Source of the DNA: Acarospora socialis
Lineage: Eukaryota > Ascomycota > Lecanoromycetes > Acarosporales > Acarosporaceae
Direction of reading: 5' to 3'
Length of the DNA stretch: 64,000 nt
Assembly (NCBI GenBank): GCA_025617375.2
Contig: JAMYGW020000005.1
Coordinates: 1,488,001 to 1,552,000, forward strand
Part shown: piece by piece, positions 30,840 through 41,969 of the stretch
Layout of the letters: every line of letters starts with the position of its first letter
How positions within the stretch are numbered: the stretch's first letter is position 1
Notes under the pieces: model-generated
What the model was told of the DNA's origin: nothing
What the model saw: only the letters and a program-made list of their open reading frames with translations
Database searches by the model: none
Made by a program: the position numbers and the translations under genes

Positions 30840-33800
30840 TTACTGTCGTGCCCTTCCAACGGAGTTGATCGCAACTTTCTTCGCGTTACGGAAAAGACAA
30901 TCCCATAAATCTCCCTTGTCAACAACCTCCCCACCACTGCTACCTTTCGTCAACAACTTGGATAGTGGAGCTTGCTGCAGCTCGAGTGAGTTGGCCGCTT
31001 CAATAGTCTCCTCGAGGAGCTCGGTAGCGCCTGCTTGAGGTGCCTCTCCGCTGACATGAAGCATCCGTCGAGACACAGAAATATCGTAAATTGATTCTTC
31101 AACCGTTCCGCTGACCAGATACATCCAAACGGTGGTGGGCCGGTATTGACCGATGCGATGCACTCTTGCGATAGCTTGGAGCTCGATGGCCGTGTTGATA
31201 AGGGGTTCGCACAGGAATACGTGGGTTGCATTAACTAGGTTGAGGCCAGAGGAGTGTGCTTTAGCATGAAGGAGAAAGCATTCAACCTGAAGAACTTCAG
31301 TACAAACAATCCGCTGGACCGGCCATGGTCGGGGATGACGGGTATAAAAGTACTCACTCCTGGGTCTTTCTTGAACCTTTCCGTTCCACCCTTCCGGTCG
31401 ATGCCGGTGAAACCGATCCTGAACTGAGTAAGCGCACGTGCGAGCACATCCAGGAAATCCTTATACTGCGAGAAAACAATCGATTTGGACCCTGGATCGT
31501 GCTGACGGATCCACAGAATATGCCGAGCCAGAGTGTCAATCTTTGTGCCAAACGACCCATCAAGGTCGATATTCTTGATTTGACCCAGCGTGGAATCGCT
31601 AATATCGGAATAGATCGACGCCTGGCCGCTCTCCGTGAGCTTCTCGCTCTCAGGTCGATGTTCCTCTTGTTGTATAGTGAGACCTTGGGGCTTATACCTG
31701 AACAACGTCAGCATGAAGCCACAGCCAGAAAGATCCTTCCGTCATTTACGTTATTGGATGCCAGTCATTGCGTTTGAGGCGCCTCTTGCAAATTGGGCAA
31801 GAACGATGCTCGCTGAACCACAACTTCATGCATTCTTTGCAATATTGATGACCACAAACCTACTCGTATCATCAAGTTCAGCCTATATGCACGACCAGTG
31901 AGCGGATGGATCGTACCGTCAATGCCCCAACCTCAAATGCCTGTTGACATATCACACAAATGCGCTGGGTGTTCTCACGACTTGATTCCGTTCGTAAATG
32001 CATGAGATAGCGGCCTTTCGCTTTCAAAGCGGCGATTTTCGCGCTTGACTCTTCTTCTATAGTTTTCATTCGAGATAGTATGGACGGGGTGGGGTCGTGC
32101 TCGGATCGACCTTCGTAAGGAGCAACGCTGTCTGAAATCTGTTGGAGTTGTCTGTAAAAGTCTAAACGCGAGTTCATAGTATCCCTGAACACATCCAACT
32201 CTTTCAAAAGGCCTGCTACAGCTCTCGTCTGCTCGTTGAAAATCTGCTGTAGAATCTCCAGCAGCTTTTCTACTATTGCGAGTTCACCAATAGCGCGAGT
32301 ATTACCACCCTCAAGTGTTGTTCGGATGGCTCGCAGCTCCGCAATACCTCCTCGGATAGAACCCAGTTCTTCATGTGGCCGGAAAGCTGACCTTACTTCC
32401 AGAAGTTTTAATGTTAAGTCTGGGCAATGTCCTTCTCCAGAAGCCGCCATTTGAAGAGAGACTTTTACCTCATGGTCAACCCGGCCATTTTTATGACCCG
32501 TGAGAGCATCATGACGATCAGAAACCACAGCACCAAGGGCCTCCATGTATACATAGATCTCGTCTTGCTGCTTGGTCGACGTTTCATACTCGTCGCCTTT
32601 CAGTTCTAAAGTCTCCTCCGCGTCCACCAAAGGTTGAAGCAGAAGGGCGGCCATCTTCTCTCGCCAGAGATTCAACTGTTCGCGTTGTTGATTGAGAGCA
32701 TGGCAGAGCTCATCTACCTTGGCAACTACCTTCCGACTTTCAATGCCACCCTGGGCCGTTAGGAAAGAGATTGCCGGAATCATCAATTGGGATTGCTCAA
32801 CATTCCTTTCTACGGACTTCATTGAGCCCGTTGCCTTACGGTACCCATCGGCAAGCATTTCAGCTCGAAGCTTCTTCGCTCTCTCATACGCCCGCTCTTC
32901 CGCCTGTTGAAGCTGTTCGTGGCGTAAGGAGTCTGGCGGCGTTATTTCATTGTCGGATCGAATTTGATAATATGCGCTCGCTTCGAAGAAGGTGCAAGCA
33001 TGCTCTAACTCTAGAGCAGAGCGAAGCCTTTGCTTATGGACGCTTATGTGCCGAAGGCTGGCTGGCTGCTCCAGACTCGATTCATGCTTGTCAACTTCTG
33101 TGGCATTCTGAAGCCTGCACTCCCTCACTATCTTTCTCGACTGTTGCAGTGCTCGTAGCCAAATGTCGAGAGCCGCTTGACTTTGGTTTGCGTTTTCTAA
33201 GATCTGCCCTCGACGTATCTGCGACATCACAACCCCACGTTCCTCTACTCGGATAGAATTTTCATTTTGCTCTATCATAACATTGAGAACCTCATCGACG
33301 GTCCGCAGCGGTCCGTCCCCACTACCCAAGGCTCGTCTGTTACGAACGCCTACTTCGGGGTGTAGGCATGTCTGGCGTAGTCTCGTCAACCAATTCCTCA
33401 TCTTTTCAATCATAGTAGGACAATCTGGGTTCCAATCAATCCTAAGAGGATTTCCATCAATGCTCAGATTGCAATCGTCACACATTTGCTGAAACAGATG
33501 AGCATAATGTTGTTCTTCGACGGGAGTGAAAGGGACATTGATAACCACTCGTTTCTGTTTAGGTATGCGTATCTCTGCTCGTACTTGATTCTTTGTATGC
33601 CGCAGCGCAATACGACTGACAATTTCTTGGAAAGCGGCTTGATGAGTTGTGACTAGTTTGTTCCACAAAAGAGTAGACTGACAGTACGGCTCGTACCGTA
33701 AGAACAATAGAAGTCCAAACAAATCCCTAAGACCTCTTCGAACAGGTGTACCGCTCACGGCCCACGCGTTATAACGTGGTAGGCACCTGGCAACCATGGC

Positions 33801-35245
33801 TGCATTGCTCACTCCATTTTCCACCATCTGCGCTTCGTCGAGGCATACCCGCCACCAGTATATTTGCACCAAGGGACTTCGCCTGCACTCATACCTTTTC
33901 TCATGCCGAAGAGTCCGGTCTCGTTTCGGCCCGGTATAGTGCACTTCGCTAGCAAGGACATTGTATGTTGTCAGCACGACATCCTGAGCCAGTAACTTCA
34001 CCACAAGGTCCTCGTTGTGCATGGTCCCGTGGCCTATCCGAAGCCCCTCGTAGTGCAAGACTTTTAGAGATGGGGCGTGAGCGGCTAACTCCTGCTTCCA
34101 TTGTTGGAGAATCGAAGGAGGAGTAACTATCAGCGTAGCAGCTGCAGGTCGAAGACGTGTGTGTAGACCTTCATTCCGAACTGGGCCGGCAGTCATTGGT
34201 GCCGGTTTATGGAGCGTGATAAGAGTGATCAGCTCCACAGTTTTCCCAAGCCCCATTTCCTCCGCGAGGATGCCGCCCCTTATGTCTGATGCTGGATCGG
34301 GGTATGATGACACATCTGTTGTCACGATTCCTAACAGGTGACTGACAAAGCAATCACGACCGTCCGCATCGCAGCGCTGGGAAAATTGATGCGGAAGTTC
34401 GCCTGTGCGAATGGGAGCTTCGTAGGGAATTATTCCATTACCGCTCATGTGGACACCTTCCCTATGAAGCAACCACCTAACCGCACGGCCTTGAAAAGGG
34501 TATAGTCGACAAAGGATCTGAGGTAGCTCATCAGGTGACAGTCCCTCTTCTGACCTCGCCGGGGTGTGAACGCTGTTATAGAAGTCCTGTGGCGTCATTG
34601 TCGTGCCATCCTCCAAGTGACGATCATCAGGAAAATACATCGCGAGAAGGTTGGCCTCTCGCGAAGCAATATTACCTGGTAAAGCAGCTCCATCCCTCCA
34701 TAGTAACCTTGCTTGTATCGAGAATTGAAGTGTTCCAGCTGTGTCTGAAAGGCATAACAAACACTCTGAGCGTGTCACGCCTGTAAACCGCGTGTTTTGC
34801 CGCTGCCGTACGGGCGGGCTGAGAGTGATTATTCGGCGCAGATCCTCCACGACCACTGGCGTCATCTCCGACTGGACGTCGACGGCCAGAACGCATGTGC
34901 CTTGTAATGTAGCCAGTCGCAAATGGAAACTTTTCGTCCCAATTTTATCCATACGTTGTAGTAGTACCTCGCTTCCAGTTGACTGTCCCGGCGCTGTAGC
35001 ATTCAAGCAATATGATGTGGAGAGCGCAGTTTCAGAGAATAGCTAAGCTTGTGTTTTAATTTTCTGTGAGCTTTAGGTGTACAAGTGATGGTTACCAGAT
35101 TGATATCGATGCGTGCCAATGTTATGTCAGGCTGGCTGCGTTCCATACATGACAAGCCTGCCGCTCGTCCACCACGCTCAAGCTTTGGACGCTTTGCCGG
35201 TGGAGAATGTGAACGGTCGGACCTTGGAGCTGACGGGGCTTTCAA
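30840..35245 (-). CDS. SHPRH/Irc20-type SNF2 helicase with RING finger
   Basis: A nuclear SNF2-family ATPase and E3 ubiquitin ligase, related to SHPRH (PCNA polyubiquitination, DNA damage tolerance) and yeast Irc20. Exons are 35245-35096, 35042-31917, 31859-31750, 31697-31358 and 31286-30840, encoding 1390 residues. A basic N terminus carries PPAKRPKLERG, a possible nuclear signal. The Walker A stretch GILAEEMGLGKT is near residue 310 and the DEAQ box near 452. A long insertion with coiled coils separates the ATPase lobes (about 560-1060). The C3HC4 RING spans about 1080-1125 (CVICQQAF through CGHQYCKEC and RSCPICKRR) and is split by an intron. Helicase lobe 2 follows (SKSIVFSQYKDFLDVL, ARVHRIGQYRPT). 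All key motifs are present, so it looks functional. It is divergent from AP-3 delta. Confidence 0.92.
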
Positions 35246-35880
35246 TACTATAGCCAGGAGAGTGTCGGGTGGACAACCTGCGCATGTCGGTCAGAGCCGT
35301 ATGATTGCGGAGTGGGTATAGTTAAAGACTGCACAGACCTTGCGCATAAGCCGAGACTTTCTGGGAGGTCATCGTTACTCTACCTTGATGACGGAAAGGT
35401 TGACTTAGGTAAGGTAGGTGAGGTAGGTGAGGTAAGGTAGGTAAGGTATGGTAGATAAGGTATGTACTCCGTACTCTACATGTACAGTACGCTTCGGACA
35501 TATGTACATGTTGATACCTACCTAGGTAGGTAGGGCCTCGGGCTGGCACTTTGGGTTATCAGCTACCGATAAAATAAGCGAAAGAATACATTGCATTGGT
35601 CAACTCGCGCAAGAGAGAGAGAGACGACCTAGGTTGTTAAGGTGTAATTGTACGCCTCTACAACGCGCAGAGATCGGTCCGTACCTACACGACTCATGGC
35701 TGTATCAGGTGAGTTTTTGTTCGTGTTCTGAATCTACAGTACCACATTAACTCATACAGTTGAGCTGGTGTTGGCAAGCTCGGATCACGGATATATTCTT
35801 CTTGCCCCATCGACTACCCACCGTCTTGCTGAAGTTGATGGGTCAGTCAGACACGTCATTGGAAATACTGACCACCCAAC
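35246..35880. promoter_or_regulatory. Divergent promoter with AGGTA repeats and an 18-bp palindrome
   Basis: The gap between SHPRH-like and AP-3 delta starts. A tandem array of AGGTA/AGGTGA units covers 35406-35460. GTACTCCGTAC-like sequence follows at 35464-35474. A perfect palindrome, TACCTACCTAGGTAGGTA, lies at 35515-35532. The same motif types occur upstream of the ATG10 gene. It also contains the 5' leader exon of AP-3 delta. Confidence 0.55.
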
Positions 35881-38800
35881 ATGTGAGGTGCCCAAGTCAC
35901 ACCTTTCACCATATCCTGATTGTAATCTGGAGGCTTGCTGACACTGCTATCCCATCAACAGGTTCGAAAAATCGCTATACGACCTCATCAGAGGGCTACG
36001 GAATCACAAGGGTAATGAGCGGGAGTATATACAGCATAGCTTGAGGGAATGTCGTGCAGAAGTGAAGAGCCAGGACATGGGTCAGAAGCCTTTAACTTAT
36101 CTACGGATTACCTCCCCGTATGGCTCTCCTGACATTTGCGCAGATCTCAAAGCAACGGCTCTCTTGAAACTTGTCTACCTTGAGATGTTCGGTCATGATA
36201 TGTCGTGGGCCTCATTTCATGTCCTCGAAGTCATGTCATCTAGCAGATATCTCCAGAAAAGGGTCGGCTATCTTGGGGCTGTTCAAAGCTTTCGCCCGGA
36301 TACGGAAGTCTTGATGCTTGCGACGAACCTTTTGAAGAAGGTTAGCTTGACGGAGCCGCCCTGTCTTCAAGATTGCAGGCTTAGTAACTGTCATGTTAGG
36401 ATCTTAATTCTCCACTACCGACAACGATATCGTTGCCACTAATAACTCTTCCTCATATCATTACTACGTCGCTTGCTCTATCTCTGCTTCCAGATCTCTT
36501 GACTAGACTCTCACACTCTCATGCTGCCATCCGAAAGAAAACAATTGTGACCCTCTATCGGCTTGCCTTAGTATACCCGGAAACTCTTCGCGCAGCATGG
36601 CCGAAGATCAAGGAGCGTTTGATGGATAACAACGAAGACTCCACTGTGACCGCAGCAACGATCAATGTTGTCTGTGAACTCGGTTGGAGGCGACCATTAG
36701 ATTTCTTATCCCTAGCCCCCCGGCTGTTCGAGCTACTTGTGGATGGAGGCAACAACTGGATGGCCATTAAAATTATCAAACTTGCCAGTTACCTTCTACT
36801 TTCTGACTTTGCGTGGGCTAACGAGTCTGTAGTTTGCAACATTGGCCCCTCTGGAACCCCGGCTTGTGCGGAAACTCGTACCGCCTCTCATGAACATCAT
36901 TCGTACCACCCCCGCTATGTCTTTGTTGTATGAATGCATCAACGGCATCATTCAAGGTGGCATACTTGATAATGCCGAAGTTAATCAAGAAGGGAACGAG
37001 ATTGCGAGCCTCTGTGTTGCGAAACTGCGAGGTATGATCATGGTTGAAGGTGACCCGAATTGTACGTTTCCCCCGCCATGACATGGTATACAAGCAAGTT
37101 GAAACGAGTCTGTAGTAAGATACGTTGCTCTTCTAGCCTTCAACAAGATTGTCGGCACGCACTCGCACCTAGTCTCGATGCACAATGACATTATTATGAG
37201 CTGCATTGACGATCCTGACATTTCAATCCGTCTTCAAGCGCTTGACCTTGGTGTAGCGATGGTCACCAGTGGAAGCATTGAATATGTTGTGGACCGCTTG
37301 TTGCGACAGCTCAGTAACACGCCCGTTGCAGCGAGTGGGGAGATTTCAAAGGATACTATATCATTCGCTGGGGTTGAGCCTTCCGCGGACTCAGAAGGCG
37401 AAGACCCAGAAGAGATGTTGAGAACGATAGGGGTCAAGCCGAAGCAAGAGCTTCTCCTTCCCGAGGACTACAAGATCAACGTCATCTGCAAGATATTGGA
37501 CATGTGCTCGCAGGGAACTTATGCGAATGTTGATGACTTTGACTGGTATATCGAAGTGTTGAGTCAACTTGCGGCGCTTGTTCCGCCATCAACCCAACAT
37601 CACGCCCTTCCCGGGAACGGCGCAGGGGTAACACCATTCCATACGGCTGCTTTGATAGGCTCGGAGCTTCGCAACGTTGCGGTCCGTGTGAAGAGTGTGA
37701 GACCCGCCGCCACCCGCGCTGCGGAATGTCTCATTTCGTCTTCAAGGAAAGAGTCCACCTCTCTTTCCACTGCTAATGGAACTCATGGTGTCCTGCTTGC
37801 AGCGGTCTGGATCGTTGGGGAATACGCGGAAAATCTAGGGAGTCCAGAAGAGATGCTTGATTGCTCGCTGAATCCCTCCAACCTTGGTCTACCTCCAGTG
37901 GTATTATCCGCCTATTTGCAAGCAATACCTAAAATATTCTCGGCTCTAGTAGAAAGCGACAATCGCATATGGGATGAAGAACGCAAGGCAATGACTTCGT
38001 TACTGTTGACTAGAATCGTGCATTTTCTGGAGTCCCTATCTACAAACCCAAGCTTGGAGGTTCAGGAGCGTGCGGTGGAGTTTCTTGAGCTCTCGCGTCT
38101 TGCCGGAGAGGCAGTTGCGACGCAGGAAGGATTTATTCAAAGCCCACCACTGTTTCTCACAACGGTTATACCATCACTCTTCGCTGGCCCCGAGCTAAAC
38201 CCTGTCGCTTTAGGCGCTCAGAAGAAGATTCCGCCGCTCGATACTATGGACTTAGACACGCCATTGCACCGTGATCTTTCCGGCTTACTGCACACTTCTG
38301 CAACTAATACCACCGACGGTTCTGATGCCGAAGACGAGACTGAACTATTCTATAAGAAACGCCGAATCAGACGAGTCGAAATGCCTACACAGGCTGAAAC
38401 TACACTTGGCCGAGAGCCTGAATCCACGGCCTCTCAGACAAGTACAAGGCGAGTTGCCGATGATACAGGGGCCGCAACGAGACGACGCACAGAGGGACGT
38501 GGAAGATACAGGGATGACCCCTTTTATATCGCCAATGAAGATTCTTCATCAGGAGCGTCCACTCCATTTCACGACATCCTGAAGGGTAGCAATGGACTGG
38601 AGGTTGATATCGATGCAATTCCCATAATGGATCTCGATCTTGGGGGCCACAGTGGTCCAACCAGGTCCACGGATGATGACCGTTCAACCAAGAAACCGCG
38701 AACGCAGCTAAAAAGAGTCGACATCGCTGCGGATGAGAACTTTGACAGCGTCGAGCCAGATGTACTTCAAGGACCTCCGAAAGCAGTTGGGAACACTACC

Positions 38801-39229
38801 AATGTTGCGACGCTGCTCCAACGCGGGACCATGAAGAAGCCATTACTACAAGTTGATTCGAGCGGTCTGAGGGATTTAACATTGGAGGCCGGTCCAGAGA
38901 ACGGCAGTGGGGTTCCATATCAGGTCGAGAAACGCGAAGGGGAGGAGGCTGAAATGGCGGAGGCACTGAGAGAGATTGAGAGACTACGTCTAGAGATGCA
39001 AAGGGCGTCTGAACGTATTGAGGCCGGTGACGGCATCCCACCTGACGGCACGCTGGTAAAGAAGATGAGGAAGAAAAAACCGAAGGAGAAAGCCGGATCT
39101 CGAGATAATAGAAAGGAGAAACTTCAGTCCAAGCAAACTGTTTTGGGCAACTCATCTAGAACAAACGAAGACGGGGAGGGGCAAACGGTGAACAAGAAGA
39201 AGAGGAAGAAGCTGAGAAGCATTGAGTAG
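35881..39229 (+). CDS. AP-3 complex subunit delta
   Basis: The large delta-adaptin of AP-3, which sorts cargo from Golgi/endosomes to the vacuole. Exons are 35881-35882, 35962-36080, 36144-36340, 36400-36783, 36833-37061 and 37116-39229, encoding 1014 residues. The start codon is split: AT ends the first exon (donor GTGAGG) and G opens the second, giving MFEKSLYDLIRGLRNHKG. The HEAT-rich adaptin N domain follows: LKATALLKLVYLEMFG, SSRYLQKRVGYLGAVQSF, LLDGG-type helices, NLRYVALLAFNKIV. The C half is acidic and then Lys-rich, ending in KKRKKLRSIE. The fourth intron starts with GC (GCCAGT) and ends with AG; no GT donor keeps the frame. Domain order and length are normal for filamentous fungi. 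Confidence 0.92.
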
Positions 39230-39669
39230 GATGACGACATATGTTGCATGCATTCCGTCAAGGAATCGGTCGTTGAAGAGGAACTACACACTTGTGAAGT
39301 GCGAAACCCCCAAGGTTCAGTGGCTCCTTAATAGGCAGCGTTATCGTCGTTTGCAGATGTTTCTCACGTTGGCACAGAAGGTGTGTCAAAGCATAGCACG
39401 GCCGTTAATGCTACTTGTTTGTGTTTTCACAAACATAATGGACCGTATGGTATCGTGTAGTATAGACACGCCGTCACCATATACCCAAATTGATTACATG
39501 AACTTAGATGTATAGGTCGGAGACTGAGAGGGTAGTGACTCCAAGTCTCCGTCTCCTCACAGCAGATTGATTAGGACTGTGGTGAGATATTGTCTACTTA
39601 TGGTCTGACTCTTCACATTACTTCCATTCTGATTGCAGACACATCAATAGATAATGTTGTTGTGAAGAG
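39230..39669. other. Transition from gene block to AT-rich block
   Basis: The 3' flank of AP-3 delta keeps normal composition to about 39,540. Over a few hundred bases the sequence then becomes strongly AT-rich and CG-poor. No gene is supported from here to the window end apart from element ORFs. Confidence 0.6.
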
Positions 39670-39671
39670 TA

Positions 39672-39735
39672 AGAGTATGGGTCATAACTCATGGGACACT
39701 CGAGAAATTTTCAAATTTTCTATGTCAAATTCACT
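39672..39735. repeat. Left terminal inverted repeat
   Basis: Left end of the TA-flanked element, less mutated than the right end; it keeps GG and CG dinucleotides that read GA or CA/TA in the partner repeat. Confidence 0.72.
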
Positions 39736-41071
39736 CAATTAGTCAGCTAGTCAGCTAGATAACTAGGTAAGAACATAGTCTATAGAATCCTATATCCACA
39801 CACTCACATGCATCTAAATCAGTCATCTAGTCATGAATTCTATAGAGTCATCATCTTCATAAAAGAATGCTAGAGACAAATGAACAACCTCTACACAGAT
39901 TCACATTCATTTCATAAAATGTGAAGACAGAAGTGTAAAAGCAATTTTTAAAGAAATTCTGCAAACTTACAATGTCAAAATTGCTTCTTTCACTGTAGAA
40001 CACATTTGCAGTGCTGAGATATATCTTTTCTAACAATATTTACTATCAAATTAACATATAAAAACATACTAGACACAATCAATTCAAGCAAACTGATCAT
40101 TCTCAATTGATAAATAATTAATTCACTCAATATTTAGTTCACACATGTTGTATCAGCTGATTAGTCAGACATTAGATCTTTAAACAACTTACAAAATTCA
40201 TTAGTCTCAATGTCTTGCAAAGAACTGTGACACAAGCACTTAAACAACAAGACTATTATTGCTGTATTATCTGTTCTTGTTCATTTATAATTGAAAAACA
40301 GACTATTGAGAGACAAAAATGAGCACTGAAGCATTAAGATATAACTGTGAATATATGAGCTTGTGTAATTTGAACAAACAAATACTTTTTTGAAACTAAA
40401 CAGCAAGATTGCATCTGAATCATTAAAAATAGCAAGAAAAAGTACTGTGAGACTTGCATTAAGTGCAATTATTGATTGAGATGCTGCTCATTCATGATGT
40501 AAAATGCAATTAACTGAAACTATAAGTCTAAATTGATATTTATGCATAAAAATGATTTAAAAGACAAAGATAAGTAGATTTTTCTTTAGATATTTGTATA
40601 AAAATTACATTAAGAATTTCAGAAATCAATTTTAAAGCATATGTCAAGCAGATTCTTGAGAACATTATGATGTTTTTTCTTTTAAAATTTGAAGAAGAAA
40701 TTAAAGAAACTGTTTTCATAAAGAATGATACTTCAATTTATAAGAAATTTATTAAGACTATAAAAGAGTTAATGAAAGATACTAAAATTTAACACTGAAT
40801 GATCATCATTATTTTCAGATCTCAATTCAATTGAAAAGATATAAAGATGAATAAAAACAAGAATTATTGAAATAAAGTTCTTTTTAACAACAGTGAAGAA
40901 TCTTAAGAAGATAGTTTAGACACTATGAAATGAAATGAATTTTTGTGATTTCATACATCACATAGAAAATATGTCTATAAAGCTACAAGAGATGATTATA
41001 TGATATGAATATGCTACAAAATACTAAGAAATTTGTCTAAGTTGTAGATTTCTGTACTAGTCTAGCAGTTC

Positions 41072-41135
41072 AGTGAATTTGACATAGAAAATTTGAAAAT
41101 TTCTTTGATATCTCATGACTTATGACTCATACTCT
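41072..41135. repeat. Right terminal inverted repeat
   Basis: Right end of the same element. Its inner half (CATAGAAAATTTGAAAATTT) pairs perfectly with the left repeat, while the outer half carries the transitions. Confidence 0.72.
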
Positions 41136-41137
41136 TA

Positions 41138-41969
41138 GATATTGATATCTTAGTTTATAACTTACTGATGTAACAAATTACTAAAATCATTCTTAACTCA
41201 ACAATTTATCATCTGTTTCATCTCTAAATGCTATATGCACATAGTGTAAAGTGAAAGAAGAATAATATTTTCTAAGCTATAAAATCAGCTAAATATAGAT
41301 AAAAAGTAAGCTTCATAGTAAGATAAACTATATATTGTCAGTAATTTAGTCAGTGACATCATGAACAACTTTGTCAGCAACTTTACTGACAACTTTTAGT
41401 CACTAGTCATAACAGTCTGTCAGCAAAGCAAATAAAATGATGTTTTGTTATTAAGTTTTATCTCTATAGTGATATGAATTTTTATACATTGTTCTACAGC
41501 AAAACTGCTTTCATATTTGTTCTGTTGTTGTATTCAAAGTCTTTTACTAGTTGTTGTGTGTGCTCAAGATTGTTTATGTTGATTTAACTGTTAAATTTTG
41601 ATTTATATTTCATTCAGTGTATCAAGTATTTTGTGATATAGTCACAATTTTTTTAATAGATGCACTTTTGTAATAAATGTTCAAGTTCTCATTTGAGTTT
41701 TGCATCAGATGATGTGACAATGATATTAAGATGTTTTGATTGAGAATATCAATATGAATTGTTTGTAAAAGCTGATTCAAGATGTAAAACAAAATTGACA
41801 TCATGAATTTATCATGATACAGATAGATTAAAACAATAAACTAATTGTCTTACTCATTTGATAATACACAATAAGTTAACAAATTACTATTCTAACTTCT
41901 TGTTTTGAATGTCTAACAGAGTATAATCACAGTATAGTCATAAGTTGATTATATCATCAGTCTGAAAAA
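41138..41969. other. AT-rich, CC/CG-depleted sequence
   Basis: Between the TA-flanked element and the recognisable part of the gypsy fossil. I see no coding signal. It may include the decayed 3' end of that fossil. Confidence 0.4.

Larger units (their letters stand above)
39672..41135. mobile_element. Decayed DNA transposon with 64-bp TIRs and TA duplication
   Basis: Terminal inverted repeats at 39672-39735 and 41072-41135 match over 64 bp, with mismatches concentrated at former C/G positions. They are flanked by TA at 39670-39671 and 41136-41137. The outer end reads AGAGTATGGGTCATAACTC. A TA duplication and a length of 1464 bp fit the Tc1/mariner superfamily (Fot1/pogo-like sizes). No transposase frame remains, and the interior is AT-rich. 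It could be a defective autonomous copy or a long non-autonomous one. Confidence 0.72.

Noticed and set aside
35400-35465. CRISPR-like or satellite array
   Set aside because: The units are 4-6 bp, irregular and cover only about 60 bp; it is a simple repeat in a eukaryotic promoter.
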